Position numbers and translations under genes: made by a program
Assembly: GCA_022865305.1 (NCBI GenBank)
Contig: JALHSP010000119.1
Span: 43,053-107,052 of the forward strand
Length of the DNA stretch: 64,000 nucleotides
From: Bacteroidales bacterium
GTDB taxonomy: Bacteria; Bacteroidota; Bacteroidia; Bacteroidales; VadinHA17
Direction: 5' to 3'
The notes under the pieces: model-generated
Database searches by the model: none
What the model was told of the DNA's origin: nothing
The model's input: only the letters and a program-made list of their open reading frames with translations
In this document: one piece after another, positions 51,476-59,112 of the stretch
How positions within the stretch are numbered: the first letter of the stretch is position 1
Layout of the letters: every line of letters starts with the position of its first letter

Positions 51476-52221
51476 TTATAATTGGCATTATAGGAGGATC
51501 CGGACTGGAGAATCCGGAAATTTTAAAATCTCCGGAAGAAAAATTTTCAGATACTCCTTATGGTGCCCCATCCTCTCCCTTGTTGTGTGGCACTGTCAAT
51601 AATACAAAAACAGTAATCCTTTCCCGCCATGGATGGAATCATACCATTCCTCCTTCCCAGGTTAATAACCGTGCAAACATATTTGCGCTGAAGGATGCTG
51701 GCTGTACACATATTATTTCTACTACAGCATGCGGCAGCCTCAGGAAAGAAATAGAACGCGGAGATCTTGTGATGCCTGACCAGTTTATTGATTTTACACA
51801 TCACAGAACAAATACTTATTTTGAGGAATTTGAGCCCGGTAAAATGAAACATACTTCGATGGCAGATCCGTTTGATAACAATTTGCGTAACCTTATCATT
51901 TCATCAGCCCGGGATATCGGACTGAAAATACATCAGAAAGGAACTGTCATTACAATTGAAGGTCCGAGGTTCTCTACCAGGGCAGAATCGAGAATGTTCC
52001 GCATGTGGGGTGCTGATATAATCAATATGTCGGTTGCGCCTGAGGTAATCCTTGCCAATGAGCTTGGTATACCATATGCTGCCATAGCCATGAGCACTGA
52101 TTATGACAGCTGGAAAGAAGATGAAGTGCCTGTTTTATGGGAAGATGTTATTGCCGTATTTAATAAAAATGTCAATAATGTCATTCGTTTACTGCTCGAA
52201 GTTATCAGCAGGATCAGATAA
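51472..52221 (+). CDS. mtnP: S-methyl-5'-thioadenosine phosphorylase
   Basis: 249 aa. GIIGGSGLENPEIL, PYGAPSSPLLCGTV, VILSRHGWNHTIPPSQVNNRANIFALKDAGC, STTACGSLRKEIERGDLVMPDQFIDFTHHR, and NMSVAPEVILANELGIPYAAIAMSTDYDSWKED are the PNP/MTAP landmarks. It phosphorolyses 5'-methylthioadenosine to adenine and methylthioribose-1-phosphate, the substrate of MtnA. The SVAPE / STDYD pattern (Ser, Asp) fits MTA rather than inosine specificity. Last gene of the operon; ATGA overlap with the aldolase. Confidence 0.95.
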   Translation: MIIIGIIGGSGLENPEILKSPEEKFSDTPYGAPSSPLLCGTVNNTKTVILSRHGWNHTIPPSQVNNRANIFALKDAGCTHIISTTACGSLRKEIERGDLVMPDQFIDFTHHRTNTYFEEFEPGKMKHTSMADPFDNNLRNLIISSARDIGLKIHQKGTVITIEGPRFSTRAESRMFRMWGADIINMSVAPEVILANELGIPYAAIAMSTDYDSWKEDEVPVLWEDVIAVFNKNVNNVIRLLLEVISRIR

Positions 52222-52295
52222 CCGTGTTCTTTCTTTTAATCAAGTTCTTGGATAATTACTGACAAATATTTAATATTGCAGTCCGTTTTAACGGA

Positions 52296-52369
52296 GGGCC
52301 CATAGCTCAGATGGTTAGAGCACCTGACTCATAATCAGGGGGTCGCTGGTTCGATCCCAGCTGGGCCCA
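52296..52369 (+). tRNA. tRNA with CAU anticodon (tRNA-Met or tRNA-Ile2)
   Basis: 74 nt: acceptor GGGCCCA/TGGGCCC pairs fully, D-arm GCTCAGATGGTTAGAGC, anticodon loop CTCATAA (CAT), T-loop TTCGATC. Whether it is elongator Met or lysidine-modified Ile2 cannot be settled by eye. Its 3' end is the target of an integrated island; the tRNA itself is intact. Confidence 0.92.
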
Positions 52370-52372
52370 CAT
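52357..52372 (+). repeat. attL: island attachment repeat in the tRNA 3' end
   Basis: CCAGCTGGGCCCACAT covers the T-arm/acceptor 3' end and is exactly repeated at 58626-58641, just outside the integrase gene. Confidence 0.85.
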
Positions 52373-52666
52373 CATTAGTTCACATACTCTTCTAATTCAA
52401 CATGTTAGAGGAGTTTTAATTTAATAGGGGACAATGCAGGGTACAGTTTATATCTCATTAAACCAGGTGGGGCCACAATAATCAAATATAAAACTCTTTA
52501 ATTAAATACTTTAAAGAGATTTTATATTTTTAGAGGTCATATTGGGGATCGCTTTACTTAGAATAAGATATGCCCACAATTATGAACGTAGCATTGTCCG
52601 TGTTAGATGTTGCCTTTTATTAAAATTCTAAGCTTATTTCTATTCAACTAGATTGTCGAGGTTAGG
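52373..52666. other. Left end of the island, non-coding
   Basis: Contains AGGGGAC (52426) and AGGGTAC (52438) spaced 12 bp, matching a pair at the other end of the island, and an imperfect hairpin AACTCTTTAA...TTTAAAGAG near 52490-52520 that could end leftward transcription of the cargo gene. No ORF. Confidence 0.5.
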
Positions 52667-55189
52667 TTATTTTACTTCATATTTTATCCTTCTGGTTAAA
52701 GGAATTCCCTCCTCAGTAACACCCTCGGCTGTTATATTTATTGTTGCAGGGCTGTCTGCATTATAATAATCAAGTTCAAATGATTTGTTTTTTTCGATTT
52801 TAAAATCAGGTTGCCAGAATATTGTGGATCGAACATCTGGCAGAAGAGTCTGAGATTCCTGGCTATTATATTCAGGAGAATAAAAGATCCTTGGTACATC
52901 AAAACCCGATAAAATTTTAAAAACAGAATTTGGAGACAATTCAATGGGATTTCTTTTAAATCCCTGGTAGGTTATAATGTTTATGACTCCGTTTGCTCCT
53001 CTCATTCCATATAATGGAGAAGCATTCAGAACATCAATCCTGTCGACCATTTTCATAGGCAGAGTAAGTATACTGATTAATCCCATTGTATCTACCTCAT
53101 AACCATCTAATAAAATTAATGCACCATGGGCTTTTGGTTTCTTTTCCTCAGAGAACTGATAAGAGAACTGATTGCGAATGTAAATCTCCACGTCATCCGG
53201 ATAATAGATGCTCCTGGGATTTATTCCCCTTTTTACCATTACTCCTGGGATCCTTCCGGATATAAAACTAAAAACATCTCCACCATAATTTTCCATAGCT
53301 GGGGTTACTAGTAGTTCTTTATCAGGAGTCGCGTAAAATCTGCGGCTTTCTTTTACCCTCAATTCCTGGGGAGTCTCTGCTCTCTTTGCTATAATTGATA
53401 CTTCACCCAGATTTATGGTATCACTTAATTTATATTTCTTCAAATTATTAATCCTTATGATAGCCTCCTGTTGAAAAACCTTAAGATTTTTTGAAATAAG
53501 AGTAAATTCAATTGTATCTGGTTTGATATATTCTATATCCGGCGGGTTATACTGTATTGAATCGACAAAAATCCTTCCTGACATTTTTTCTAAATTATTT
53601 GTAGATGAAATAAATGCCTTTGTATTCCCATAAATATCAAGCTCATCGAATATGTACGATCCTTTCTTATCTGTTTTTGTATCCAGAAACATGGAAGAAT
53701 TATACGAAAAAAGCCCAAGGTTTATCTTTGCCCCCTCTACAGGCTTATTATTTAACATCCTTTTCACATTACCTGAAATGCGAAAACCAATCTCATGCTT
53801 AAATGATGTTATCGAATCATATTTCCATTTAAAATCTCTCCATCCCTGCGTCATAAGAAGAAGATCAAGTTTCTGAAGTCTTTTTTTATTCTCGGGATCA
53901 AAATAGTACGATGGTTGTTCAATGGGTCCGTGCACATCCGATTCAAGAAGGAACCATGAAGCAATGGAAACCTGGAATGGTGAAGAATTATCCGTAAACT
54001 GTGACTCTGCAGCTGAAAACGAAAAGTCGCCAGTGCCGGAAAATGATGAATCACCTGATAATGATAAAAACACAGAAATTTTTTCCCTCGGTTTGTACTC
54101 TGCTTTATCTGTGATTACATTTATCCTGGTATCATCATTTCTTTGAAGGAAAAAGAGTCTTTCGGCAAGGGGCAATCCTTCAAATTCGGATAATGTAACC
54201 CTGATAATTCCGTCTGGCAGACTATCAAGGGGTACAAGATAATTGTTGACCAGTGAATCCAGTTTAATTTTTACCTTTTGGCTGACCAGGTTCCGTGAAG
54301 AGAGATTGACGGTAAATTCGTGATTTATAACTGATGGTAATGTAATTTCATTAGTACTAACTGTAAGTATCAGATTTTTATCGGGAGTTACAAAGGTCCG
54401 GATGACTACTCCTGCAGGGAAACTCGATGGCAGCTGAGCTTTTATTTCAGTCCCGTCTTTGCTCCTGACTTTTGTATAATATGTATATCCGGGAACGGGT
54501 TTAATATTGAAAAAGCCCATTCCCAGGTGAGTGCTGTTAAAAATCGTTATAAGTTCACCTGCTGAGGAGTATAATTCAATTGTGACATCAGATCCTTTAC
54601 CAAGGGCATTTACAGCTTTGAAAGCGACTGTTGAAGTGACATTATCAATCAGTGAGCCTCCCTCGGGGAAGAAACTGATTTCGATTTTATTCTGGATTTT
54701 TTGTTTGACTCTGTTCAATCCTCCACCATCATCATATGGATTTATTACTGTTATCTTTTTAAGAGAAAAGAAATGGTCATCATAATTCCGCATATGGTTA
54801 GTATATGCCCTTATCCTGTAAATTCCCGAGGGAATTGAATCAGCCAGGTTGAAATCACCATTTCCCAGGCCATTTGATATTCGGATTGTTCTGCTCTGAA
54901 CGATTTTTGAGTCAGGTGTTAATAGCTCAACATGAAGATTATTGGTATTAACAGAAAGTCTGTTTGTTGAAGGATCAACGGCATAAGCTTTGAACCAGAT
55001 GTCATCGCCTGAGGAATAGCTACTGCGGTCAATATGCAGGTAAACCTTCTCAGCTAATTGTTTTGTGACATCTTTATTAAAATCCTGCGTAGTATTGTTC
55101 GACCTGCTATTTGAGGTACTGAAAAGTGTTAATATCATTCCCAGAGCAAAAGAAATAAGGTTCATTGACGAATGTATTATAGTTTTCAT
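52667..55189 (-). CDS. MG2-domain protein with TonB-plug-like domain (island cargo)
   Basis: 840 aa, exported (hydrophobic start ISFALGMILTLFS). AEKVYLHIDRSSYSSGDDIWFKAYAVD is the MG2/macroglobulin-like start common in Bacteroidota outer-membrane-associated proteins. Further beta domains follow (ISFFPEGGSLIDNVTSTVAFKAVN; YKPREKISVFLSL), then a carboxypeptidase-like segment (ISGNVKRMLNNKPVEGAKINLG). Near residues 660-770 lies a plug-like domain (FSFISGRIPGVMVKRG, LILLDGYEVDT, MRGANGVINIIT). There is no beta-barrel. The family is usually chromosomal and its function is unknown; finding it as the main cargo of a small integrated element is unusual. Confidence 0.82.
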   Translation of the reverse strand: MKTIIHSSMNLISFALGMILTLFSTSNSRSNNTTQDFNKDVTKQLAEKVYLHIDRSSYSSGDDIWFKAYAVDPSTNRLSVNTNNLHVELLTPDSKIVQSRTIRISNGLGNGDFNLADSIPSGIYRIRAYTNHMRNYDDHFFSLKKITVINPYDDGGGLNRVKQKIQNKIEISFFPEGGSLIDNVTSTVAFKAVNALGKGSDVTIELYSSAGELITIFNSTHLGMGFFNIKPVPGYTYYTKVRSKDGTEIKAQLPSSFPAGVVIRTFVTPDKNLILTVSTNEITLPSVINHEFTVNLSSRNLVSQKVKIKLDSLVNNYLVPLDSLPDGIIRVTLSEFEGLPLAERLFFLQRNDDTRINVITDKAEYKPREKISVFLSLSGDSSFSGTGDFSFSAAESQFTDNSSPFQVSIASWFLLESDVHGPIEQPSYYFDPENKKRLQKLDLLLMTQGWRDFKWKYDSITSFKHEIGFRISGNVKRMLNNKPVEGAKINLGLFSYNSSMFLDTKTDKKGSYIFDELDIYGNTKAFISSTNNLEKMSGRIFVDSIQYNPPDIEYIKPDTIEFTLISKNLKVFQQEAIIRINNLKKYKLSDTINLGEVSIIAKRAETPQELRVKESRRFYATPDKELLVTPAMENYGGDVFSFISGRIPGVMVKRGINPRSIYYPDDVEIYIRNQFSYQFSEEKKPKAHGALILLDGYEVDTMGLISILTLPMKMVDRIDVLNASPLYGMRGANGVINIITYQGFKRNPIELSPNSVFKILSGFDVPRIFYSPEYNSQESQTLLPDVRSTIFWQPDFKIEKNKSFELDYYNADSPATINITAEGVTEEGIPLTRRIKYEVK

Positions 55190-55402
55190 TAAACAAGACC
55201 CTTCTATATTTATACTCTACTTATATAGTAGTTTTTTTTGTCAGAATTTATGGTCTCTAGAATTGAGTCCAGGTAGCAGCTAACTAACTAAATAGTGTTT
55301 TATATGAGTAATAAACTTAATCATATTATACTAAATCGGGTATTTATAAGTACCTTAATTTTAATTAATATATCAAATTTACTACATTATTAGTTAATCA
55401 TA
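55190..55402. other. AT-rich intergenic region inside the island
   Basis: Promoter region for the cargo gene is expected here. No clear TAnnTTTG box with good spacing, no RNA gene and no ORF are seen. Confidence 0.4.
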
Positions 55403-55882
55403 TTACTTTGACTTATATATCATTTCATTGATGATATCCAAATCAGAAAAAATGTTCTCTTTTGGTCTGAATTTAAATCCAGCTACTTTGTAATTGTCAT
55501 TTAAATGAACATTATATTTATCCGGACTTTCTGGAATCTGGTCAAAGTATTTATCACTTTCATATTCTTCGAAGTTTATTGTAGTAAAGATCCTTGAAAC
55601 ATCCCTTGAACAATGCCAGGGGAAATGCCTAAATTCAATATCATTCTTTGTTATATACTTCGTTAAATAACCTATTAATGACTTTCTGTTTTTATCTACT
55701 TTTTTTACATCCACGCCGTTATAGTTTTCTGTTTTAATCTCCCTAAGTACATCAACTCCTTTTTCCCTTTCAGAAGCTAAACAGGAGGCCATAAAACCAT
55801 TTACCTTCCTTATTGGCATGAAATCATTAGTTAGAAGATGAAAATGAATTGTACCGTTCTTCTGTCGTTCTGCAATCCACAA
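55403..55882 (-). pseudogene. HUH replication initiator (Rep), C-terminal part, separated by a frameshift
   Basis: WIAERQKNGTIHFHLLTNDF holds the HUH metal motif (HFH). SLIGYLTKYITKN carries the Tyr-rich helix typical of the catalytic Tyr region, and WHCSRDVSRIFTT is a conserved late block in Bacteroidota Rep proteins of rolling-circle plasmids and filamentous-phage-like elements. The TTG start shown in the ORF track is artificial: upstream in the same frame the sequence continues as CGLKSYLW, then hits a stop in the region where the next ORF ends. A single-base change in the A6/T6 run at 55902-55907 would join the two. See the adjoining entry. Confidence 0.7.
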
Positions 55883-55890
55883 ATAGGATT

Positions 55891-56223
55891 TTAAACCACA
55901 GTTTTTTCAAGCCGGCTGAAAGCATTACATTTCTTCCTGACTTTTGATTTATTCAGTTTATAACTTTTTTTATTCTCCTTTAATATTTTTTCATCAATCG
56001 GGAATGATTCTTTTATTGTCTTCTTTAACTCATCTCTGATCTTTTGGTTGGCCCGTCTCTTATGATCTCTCTTTATTGTGATTATTTCCCCATCTACAAG
56101 CCTTTTATTTGATGAACCACTAAACAAAGAAATTAGTTTCCGTCTGTTAAATGAAATGCTTGAATAAGAAATTTGATATGACATAATTCTGAGTTTGAAA
56201 TGTTCGTACTTAAATAAATCCAT
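55891..56223 (-). pseudogene. Rep N-terminal part, separated from the C-terminal part by a frameshift
   Basis: 110-aa ORF (or 97 aa from the inner ATG) ending KVRKKCNAFSRLEKTVV. The KCNAFSRLEK segment corresponds to the helix that normally leads into the WxAExQKNG block of Rep, which is found in the other frame 9 bp away. The usual FLTLTFP-like strand (motif 1 region) is not evident in this ORF, so more than a frameshift may have been lost. Basic, as expected for DNA binding. Assigning it to Rep is inference from position and the junction. Confidence 0.5.
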
Positions 56224-56263
56224 TATAGGTTATTATAGGTAAATTATTATAGGTTAGCTCATG

Positions 56264-56482
56264 CTATTTGATTACATAAAGAAAATCAGGAATAATATTT
56301 CCTTTGTAAAATCTCTTCAGATATTGCCTTGTCCGACGATCATATACATTGAAATATTTCCATTCGGAATGTTTCTTATCTAGGAACTCTGCAAAACCAT
56401 TCAGCTTATGAACTTTTGACCATTTTTTAGCCTCCCCTGAAGTTAAAAACACGGTAACAGAATAATCATTATTATGTCCCAT
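56264..56482 (-). CDS. Small island protein of unknown function
   Basis: 72 aa: YSVTVFLTSGEAKKWSKVHKLNGFAEFLDKKHSEWKYFNVYDRRTRQYLKRFYKGNIIP. It is a compact alpha/beta-looking, basic protein with no recognised family. It starts 2 bp after the HTH protein gene ends and lies just upstream of rep, the position in which small elements often keep a replication or copy-control accessory gene. Confidence 0.55.
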   Translation of the reverse strand: MGHNNDYSVTVFLTSGEAKKWSKVHKLNGFAEFLDKKHSEWKYFNVYDRRTRQYLKRFYKGNIIPDFLYVIK

Positions 56483-56484
56483 AA

Positions 56485-56781
56485 TTACCCCCTTTTATAC
56501 TTAATATTTTTAACCGCTTGTATTGCCTGGTTAATCTCTTCAGCTTTGTACAAAACTCGATTTCCTATTCTATAGGATTGTACAATTCCTGACTTAGACC
56601 AATTGTTTAGAGTCGGAAGGGAAATTTTAAGTATTTCTGCAACCTCAAACCGACTTAAATAAGGAAGTTTTCTTACTGATTCTTTAGGTTCAGATTCTTT
56701 TTTGATTTTCTCGTCGAGAACTTCTCTGAAAATCTTTCTGAGATCCTCAGTATTTATTCCTTGTAAAATAATTGAATCCAT
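56485..56781 (-). CDS. Excisionase-like helix-turn-helix protein
   Basis: 98 aa. LPYLSRFEVAEILKISLPTLNNWSKSGIVQSYRIGNRVLYKAEEINQAIQ is a MerR-like/HTH_17 DNA-binding domain of the kind used by recombination directionality factors, preceded by a charged helical N-terminus. It lies one gene from the integrase. A role in excision or control of the element is inferred from family and location. Confidence 0.8.
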   Translation of the reverse strand: MDSIILQGINTEDLRKIFREVLDEKIKKESEPKESVRKLPYLSRFEVAEILKISLPTLNNWSKSGIVQSYRIGNRVLYKAEEINQAIQAVKNIKYKRG

Positions 56782-56850
56782 ACTTTTACTGATTATAACA
56801 TCAGCAAAAATATGTCATCCATTATGCAGTAGTATTCTGCTGTAGTACGA

Positions 56851-57207
56851 CTATTTTTTCTTCTTTATTCTATCTATATCACTTTTAACTAGTTCAACTT
56901 GATCACTAAACCCTGCTTTTTCAAAATATTTAAGAATAATACTTAAGTTTTTTATGTTTTTCCAGTAGTATAATTCAGAAATATATTGTCTCGTTGTTTC
57001 CAAATCTCTTCCAATGATAGGTGCATAAATCTCTGCTCTTTTTATATTGCTCCTCGCATGTTTCCCTATACCTAAATAATCTAATATAAGCATTTGAACT
57101 ACATGCGATAATTGCTCTTTCTTTTCCCTTTTATGCCCTTCTAGTTCTTCAATTCTTTTTTCAAGAGTTAAAATCCTCAATTTGCTTCCATGTGTAATTG
57201 ATTGCAT
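56851..57207 (-). CDS. Helical island protein next to the integrase
   Basis: 118 aa, basic. An N-terminal coiled-coil-like helix (LRILTLEKRIEELEGHKREKKEQL) is followed by helices with GKHARSNIKRAEIYAPIIGRDLETTRQYISELYYWKN. The pattern recurs in proteins near Bacteroidota integrases (RteC-like companion proteins), but I cannot name a family with confidence. It ends 9 bp upstream of the integrase stop and reads in the same direction. Confidence 0.55.
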   Translation of the reverse strand: MQSITHGSKLRILTLEKRIEELEGHKREKKEQLSHVVQMLILDYLGIGKHARSNIKRAEIYAPIIGRDLETTRQYISELYYWKNIKNLSIILKYFEKAGFSDQVELVKSDIDRIKKKK

Positions 57208-57216
57208 AATCTTTCT

Positions 57217-58443
57217 TTATTTAAAAAAAGGATGGTTTAATAAATTATCAGCGTTCTCTTCCTGGGAAATACTAATATATCTTAAAAAACTTTTCTCTGT
57301 CCGGTGTCCTGTTATTTTCATAATTGTTATTGATGGTATTCCGGCCAAATATAAATTAGTTGCAAAACTTCTTCTGGCAGTATGTGTACAGATTAAGCTT
57401 GATTTCTTAACTGTGTTCTTGACCAATTTACCCCCCTTTGTTATCGAAACTTCAACTAAATCATTGATTTTTGCTAAGGTCCCTAAATGTTTAAGATTAA
57501 GGTTCATTTTTGGATTTGATAATGCTTGCGGTATTTCACCATTATACTTGCTTATTATCTCTCTGACATATCTATGAAGAGGAATAATAACTATTTCATT
57601 AGTCTTGCTTGTCCTCATCTTTATCTTATTCCCGTCAATAATATTTTCCTTCTTCAGTTCTGAGAAATCCGAGAATCTTAATCCTGTAAAACATCCTATA
57701 ATAAACAGATCCCTTACACCTTCTAGTTGTTTGTCCTTCTTCAGATCCAGATTGTATATTCTCCCTAATTCTTCAACACTCAGGTATATTTTATCCGGCT
57801 CTTCAACCGGCCTTTTGAACTTTCTTTTTTTATACTCAATAGTCTTGTTAATACCTCTATCAGTAGCTTCATTTAAGAACGTCTTTAATATCTTAATATG
57901 TTTCCCGATTGTATTTTGCGAATAGTTCGCCTTAGTCAAATAAGATACAAATGAATTATAAAACTCCAGGTCAATATCCTCGAATGAAAAATTCCTCTTT
58001 ATTGAAGTGCGAAAATCTTTCAATTTTCCCAAGGTCGTATTATATGCTTTAATTGTCCCTTTTGCCTTTAGTGACTTGCTATCTTCAACGTACTTATCAA
58101 TGAAAGAGAACAAATCATCCTTTTTACTATCTGCGAATCTTATTGTCTTATCAAGTTCCTTTTTTAATAATTCATTCGTCGGTTCCAACCCATCATTTAA
58201 TAATCTTCGGTAGGCAGTGTTTCCTTTTGATTCTAGGGACTTTAACCTTACATTGAACTCTGGGTATTCTGGAAACTTTTTTGTCTCCTTTGCCCTCTGA
58301 TTTTCGAAATTCCAGTAATCAGGATTAATCTTTTCACCCGTTGAATACTTAAGTCTTTTATTATTATAGCTTAAAAACAGATAAATAAGCGATTCACCCT
58401 TAACTTTTTTTGGTTCTTTCAGAAAGAAATTTACCTCTGCCAT
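57217..58443 (-). CDS. Tyrosine recombinase (phage-type integrase)
   Basis: 408 aa with an arm-binding N-terminal domain (FLKEPKKVKGESLIYLFLSYN), a SAM-like core-binding domain (residues about 110-200), and the catalytic domain: Arg in GCFTGLRFSDFSELKKENI, HTARRSFATNLYLAG (HxxR box), GHRTEKSFLRYI (His/Trp position and the nucleophilic Tyr). All catalytic residues are present. It should catalyse integration at and excision from the tRNA 3' end. A bottom-strand TATCTTTG box is 22 bp upstream of its ATG. Confidence 0.94.
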   Translation of the reverse strand: MAEVNFFLKEPKKVKGESLIYLFLSYNNKRLKYSTGEKINPDYWNFENQRAKETKKFPEYPEFNVRLKSLESKGNTAYRRLLNDGLEPTNELLKKELDKTIRFADSKKDDLFSFIDKYVEDSKSLKAKGTIKAYNTTLGKLKDFRTSIKRNFSFEDIDLEFYNSFVSYLTKANYSQNTIGKHIKILKTFLNEATDRGINKTIEYKKRKFKRPVEEPDKIYLSVEELGRIYNLDLKKDKQLEGVRDLFIIGCFTGLRFSDFSELKKENIIDGNKIKMRTSKTNEIVIIPLHRYVREIISKYNGEIPQALSNPKMNLNLKHLGTLAKINDLVEVSITKGGKLVKNTVKKSSLICTHTARRSFATNLYLAGIPSITIMKITGHRTEKSFLRYISISQEENADNLLNHPFFK

Positions 58444-58464
58444 ATTTTATTTATTTTAGTCTTT

Positions 58465-58472
58465 CAAAGATA
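58465..58472 (-). promoter_or_regulatory. -7 box for the integrase gene
   Basis: CAAAGATA on the top strand is TATCTTTG on the bottom strand, 22 bp before the integrase ATG. An AGGGGAC pair (58486 and 58498) lies immediately upstream, so a protein bound there could control this promoter. Confidence 0.5.
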
Positions 58473-58625
58473 ATAAAATATTATCAGGGGACTGTACAGG
58501 GGACAGAATTATTTAATTTGATTATTTTTCTTGATTTTTGATTATCTTTGTAAACTGCCATTAATTGACTGTTATAGAGAATAATTAAGTATAATCGAGT
58601 AAAACTAAGAATAAAAAAGAGTAGT

Positions 58626-58641
58626 CCAGCTGGGCCCACAT
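58626..58641 (+). repeat. attR: right-hand attachment repeat
   Basis: CCAGCTGGGCCCACAT, an exact copy of 52357-52372. The flanking bases differ on both sides, so the core is 16 nt. Confidence 0.85.
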
Positions 58642-58650
58642 GAAAATCAA

Positions 58651-58683
58651 ACACTTACAACTCCAAATTGTAGGTGTTTTTTA
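58651..58683 (+). terminator. Terminator, probably the original tRNA terminator
   Basis: ACACTTACAA / TTGTAGGTGT (ten pairs, one wobble) with a 7-nt loop, followed by a T-run. It lies 9 bp after attR, so excision of the island would place it directly behind the tRNA. Confidence 0.8.
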
Positions 58684-58705
58684 TTTGGTGCCAGTTTGGT
58701 GCCAG
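58684..58705. repeat. 11-bp tandem duplication
   Basis: TTTGGTGCCAG occurs twice without a gap, just beyond the terminator. Confidence 0.7.
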
Positions 58706-59055
58706 GTTTTGGATGAAAATTAACTGTTTCTATTATAGATTCTCTTCCTTTCAAGTTACAGGAAGACAGCATCACACATGTTTAACAGTTCTGAATAATA
58801 ATTAGAAGAGTTCAGGTCACAACCTAATTAGGGCAATTAGACTATCCCACTCATACAAAATCAGCTGCATAAGTGGTTTCGTTTGTCTCTTTATTTGGTG
58901 ACATTGCAATTCCAAATGAGAATCATAGAGTACTTGTTATAAATAACAATGAAACGGAATTAAAATAATGTAGAATTTGTGATCATACTCTTAATAACTT
59001 TAAGCCCTTGTTTAAAAGACAATGAATTGCATAAAGTATTATTTTAGAGATTATT

Positions 59056-59063
59056 TATCTTTG
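59056..59063 (+). promoter_or_regulatory. -7 box for the HIT/membrane/PPDK-MazG operon
   Basis: TATCTTTG (TAnnTTTG), 49 bp before the first ATG of the operon. The -33 element is not clear. Confidence 0.5.
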
Positions 59064-59112
59064 TATAAGATTGGTCATTATTAATTATTTGAACTATTCA
59101 TAAATTATAACG

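Larger units (their letters stand above)
52373..58641. mobile_element. 6.3-kb integrated island at a tRNA gene
   Basis: Bounded by 16-nt direct repeats of the tRNA 3' end, with a tyrosine recombinase next to the right junction, an excisionase-like HTH protein, a broken HUH replication initiator, small unknown genes, and an 840-aa cargo protein. All genes read leftward. The tRNA terminator-like hairpin lies just outside the right junction, as expected if the insertion separated it from the tRNA. It resembles small integrative plasmid- or filamentous-phage-derived elements. Visible AT-richness exceeds that of the core region to the left. Confidence 0.85.
58473..59055. other. Junction region without genes
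   Basis: Holds the AGGGGAC pair (58486-58504), a rightward TATCTTTG box at 58543-58550 pointing out of the island, attR (58626-58641), a terminator hairpin (58651) and an 11-bp tandem repeat (58684). From about 58710 to 59055 I see only AT-rich sequence without ORF or structure. Confidence 0.55.

Noticed and set aside
55902-55907. Programmed -1 ribosomal frameshift in rep
   Set aside because: An AAAAAAC heptamer is present but not in the phase required for tandem slippage from the upstream frame, and motif 1 of Rep also seems lost; decay or a sequencing error is more likely.
58543-58550. Rightward small-RNA gene starting inside the island and ending at the terminator at 58651
   Set aside because: A TATCTTTG box and a terminator are present, but no stable internal structure or conservation evidence is visible; recorded only as a note in the junction region.
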